NCBI GenBank assembly: GCA_943325485.2
Contig: CALPPP020000043.1
Location: 1-8,416 of the forward strand
Length of the DNA stretch: 8,416 nucleotides
Direction: 5' to 3'
Origin: Rickettsia typhi
Lineage (GTDB): Bacteria; Pseudomonadota; Gammaproteobacteria; Burkholderiales; Burkholderiaceae_C
Shown here: in pieces, positions 6,798-8,416 of the stretch
Layout of the letters: every line of letters starts with the position of its first letter
Numbering within the stretch: the stretch's first letter is position 1
Notes under the pieces: generated by a model
The model's input: only the letters and a program-made list of their open reading frames with translations
The model's database searches: none
What the model was told of the DNA's origin: nothing
Program-made: the position numbers and the translations under genes

Positions 6798-8416
6798 TCA
6801 GACCTCTTGAGCGTCAAGGCGCAGCAAGGGTGCACCTTCATGCACTTGGTCGCCTGGCGCGTAAAGGAGTTCGGCGACAGTGCCATCAGCAGGAGCGGCC
6901 ACGGTGTGCTCCATCTTCATGGCCTCCATCACGGCCAAGGCTTGGCCCGCTTTCACCTTGTCACCCACTTTCACTGCAAAGCTCAACAACTTGCCGGGCA
7001 TGGGCGCAGACAAATTACCGCTGGCCGCCGCACCTTGCGCGGCGTGTGCCAAGGGGTTGATGAAATGCAGGCTGCAACTGCCCCTATCGGCAAACACATG
7101 CCACTGGTCTTTCGATGCGTAAACATGTGCACGCAGTCGCAGATCGCCCCATTGCAATTGCACCGTATCGCCTTGGGCTTGCCACACCAAGGCTTGGTTT
7201 ATCTCGCCTATTTGCAATAGGGCGGGGCCATGGCTAGGACGTGTCAGCAAGGCCACCCCCGTTTCTTCGCCACACACATAGTCGAATTTGCGCAGACTTT
7301 GGCCTTGCATCAACCAACCATCTGTTTGCGACCAAGGGTCAACCCAAGCATTGCCGCGCGGCGCTTCTTTCGCCAAGCTGTGGGCCATGGCTGCTGCTGC
7401 GGCCAGCGCGAGAGGCAAAGTCTGTTGGTGAAACAACAGGTGTTTTTCACGCTCAATCAAAGCCGTGTCCAACTGCGCTTGGGCAAACGATGGGCTGTGC
7501 ACCACCTGCCGCAAAAACCCCACGTTGTTGGCCACTCCGACGATGTGCAAGTCGCTGAGGGCTTGGTCTAAACGGGCCAAAGCCTGCTCGCGGGTGTCGC
7601 CATGCACGATGAGCTTGGCAATCATGGAGTCATAGTAAGGACTGATCTCGTCGCCCGCGCGAACGCCGCTGTCCCAGCGTACTGTGCCTGTGGTGAAACT
7701 TTGCGCTGCAGGTATGCGCATCACCTGCACGCGACCGGTTGCGGGCAGGAAATCGTTGTCAGGGGTTTCGGCGCAAATGCGTGCTTCAATGGCGTGGCCT
7801 TGCACCTTCACTTGTGCTTGCGTCAAGGGCAATGCTTCACCCGCTGCAATGCGCAGTTGCCATTCCACCAAGTCCAAACCGGTCACCGCTTCGGTGACAG
7901 GGTGCTCCACCTGCAAGCGGGTGTTCATCTCCATGAAGAAGAAGTCCATGCCGCGCTCGGACTGCTCGACGATGAACTCCACCGTGCCCGCACCCACATA
8001 GTTCACCGCTTTGGCTGCCGCCACCGCAGCCGCACCCATGCGTTGACGCATCGCCTCGGTCAATCCTGGCGCGGGCGACTCTTCCAACACCTTTTGATGG
8101 CGCCGCTGTACCGAGCAATCACGTTCGTGCAAATGGATGATGTTGCCGTGGCTGTCGCCAAACACCTGAATTTCGATGTGTCTTGGGCGCTGCACGTATT
8201 TTTCAACCAGCACCGCGTCGTCGTTGAAACTGTTTTTCGCTTCCCGTTGACACGAGGCCAAGGCATCGGCGAAGTCTTCTGCGCCTTGAACGATGCGCAT
8301 GCCCTTGCCGCCACCACCCGCGCTGGCTTTGATCAACACCGGAAAGCCCATGGTTTGCGCTTCTTGCGCCAACAGCGCAGGGTTTTGGTCTGCGCCGTGG
8401 TAGCCGGGCACCAAGG
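6798..8416 (-). CDS. liuD: Methylcrotonyl-CoA carboxylase alpha (biotin carboxylase + biotin carrier) subunit, 5' end outside window
   Basis: These 538 codons are the C-terminal part of a biotin-dependent acyl-CoA carboxylase alpha subunit (also called mccA); roughly the first 120-130 residues of a ~665-residue protein lie beyond the right edge. Counting from the Leu codon (TTG) at 8414: ATP-grasp segment VLIKASAGGGGKGM (26-39, Lys29), HERDCSVQRRHQK (96-108), catalytic EMNTRLQVEHPVTE (162-175, Arg166), the biotin-carboxylase C-terminal domain (to about 330), a linker domain, and a C-terminal biotinyl domain with EAMKMEH (497-503, biotinylated Lys500). It carboxylates 3-methylcrotonyl-CoA to 3-methylglutaconyl-CoA in leucine catabolism, with a beta subunit that is not in the window. 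VPGYHG, SFNDDA, AAKAVNYVGAGTVEFI and TGLDLVEWQLRIAAGE are closer to MCC than to propionyl-CoA carboxylase as I remember them. Acetyl/propionyl- or geranyl-CoA carboxylase remains possible. The TTG is an internal codon, not a start. Confidence 0.9.
   Translation of the reverse strand, partial: LVPGYHGADQNPALLAQEAQTMGFPVLIKASAGGGGKGMRIVQGAEDFADALASCQREAKNSFNDDAVLVEKYVQRPRHIEIQVFGDSHGNIIHLHERDCSVQRRHQKVLEESPAPGLTEAMRQRMGAAAVAAAKAVNYVGAGTVEFIVEQSERGMDFFFMEMNTRLQVEHPVTEAVTGLDLVEWQLRIAAGEALPLTQAQVKVQGHAIEARICAETPDNDFLPATGRVQVMRIPAAQSFTTGTVRWDSGVRAGDEISPYYDSMIAKLIVHGDTREQALARLDQALSDLHIVGVANNVGFLRQVVHSPSFAQAQLDTALIEREKHLLFHQQTLPLALAAAAAMAHSLAKEAPRGNAWVDPWSQTDGWLMQGQSLRKFDYVCGEETGVALLTRPSHGPALLQIGEINQALVWQAQGDTVQLQWGDLRLRAHVYASKDQWHVFADRGSCSLHFINPLAHAAQGAAASGNLSAPMPGKLLSFAVKVGDKVKAGQALAVMEAMKMEHTVAAPADGTVAELLYAPGDQVHEGAPLLRLDAQEV

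Noticed and set aside
6797..6886. Longer DUF1289 form starting at 6886
   Set aside because: The extension lies inside the carboxylase coding region in another frame. The ATG at 6796 has its own SD and standard spacing.
6558..7220. 220-codon open frame on the plus strand opposite the DUF1289 gene and the carboxylase end
   Set aside because: It has no family motif or clear SD and runs antisense to two confidently identified genes.
8412..8414. TTG at 8414 as a true start of the carboxylase
   Set aside because: The sequence here is the middle of the biotin-carboxylase domain (VPGYHG); the N-terminal ATP-grasp part must lie beyond the edge.

Overview
The window carries six protein-coding genes and the start of a seventh. 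All lie on the minus strand and transcription runs right to left. Moderate-to-high GC, a close match of the transporter and carboxylase proteins to Burkholderiales types, and a UvrA of the long form familiar from that order suggest a Comamonadaceae-like betaproteobacterium (Limnohabitans, Rhodoferax or a relative). This is inferred from remembered protein families, not from a search.

Right to left: (1) 8416-6798 is the C-terminal four fifths of a biotin-carrying acyl-CoA carboxylase alpha subunit, most likely methylcrotonyl-CoA carboxylase (leucine breakdown), cut by the window edge. (2) One base later comes a small cysteine-rich DUF1289 protein (6796-6539). (3) A 102-bp gap leads to a large MHS-type major facilitator transporter (6436-4673), which carries an unusual ~155-residue extracytoplasmic insert with two cysteines. 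It ends at a strong intrinsic terminator (4650-4622). (4) Just past the terminator starts a tightly packed branched-chain amino acid ABC transporter set, livH-livM-livG-livF (4589-1084). Its genes overlap by ATGA or sit 1 nt apart. (5) Seven bases after livF comes the N-terminal part of a UvrA-family excinuclease ATPase (1076 to the left edge).

The genes form a plausible metabolic neighbourhood: leucine, isoleucine and valine are imported by LivHMGF, and leucine-derived methylcrotonyl-CoA is carboxylated by the enzyme at the right. No periplasmic binding protein (LivJ type) is present here, so it must be encoded elsewhere. The MFS substrate is unknown; an organic acid or a betaine/proline-like solute would fit its family.

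The most notable points are: livH appears to begin with ATC, with no ATG, GTG or TTG in frame between the upstream terminator and the conserved N-terminus; the livH promoter and leader are squeezed against that terminator; the MFS protein has a large extracytoplasmic insert; and a DNA-repair gene sits in what looks like the tail of a nutrient-uptake operon. I found no RNA genes, CRISPR arrays, insertion sequences, phage genes or defence-like systems. Apart from the 102-bp gap at 6437-6538 and the 83-bp gap at 4590-4672, the window is fully coding.
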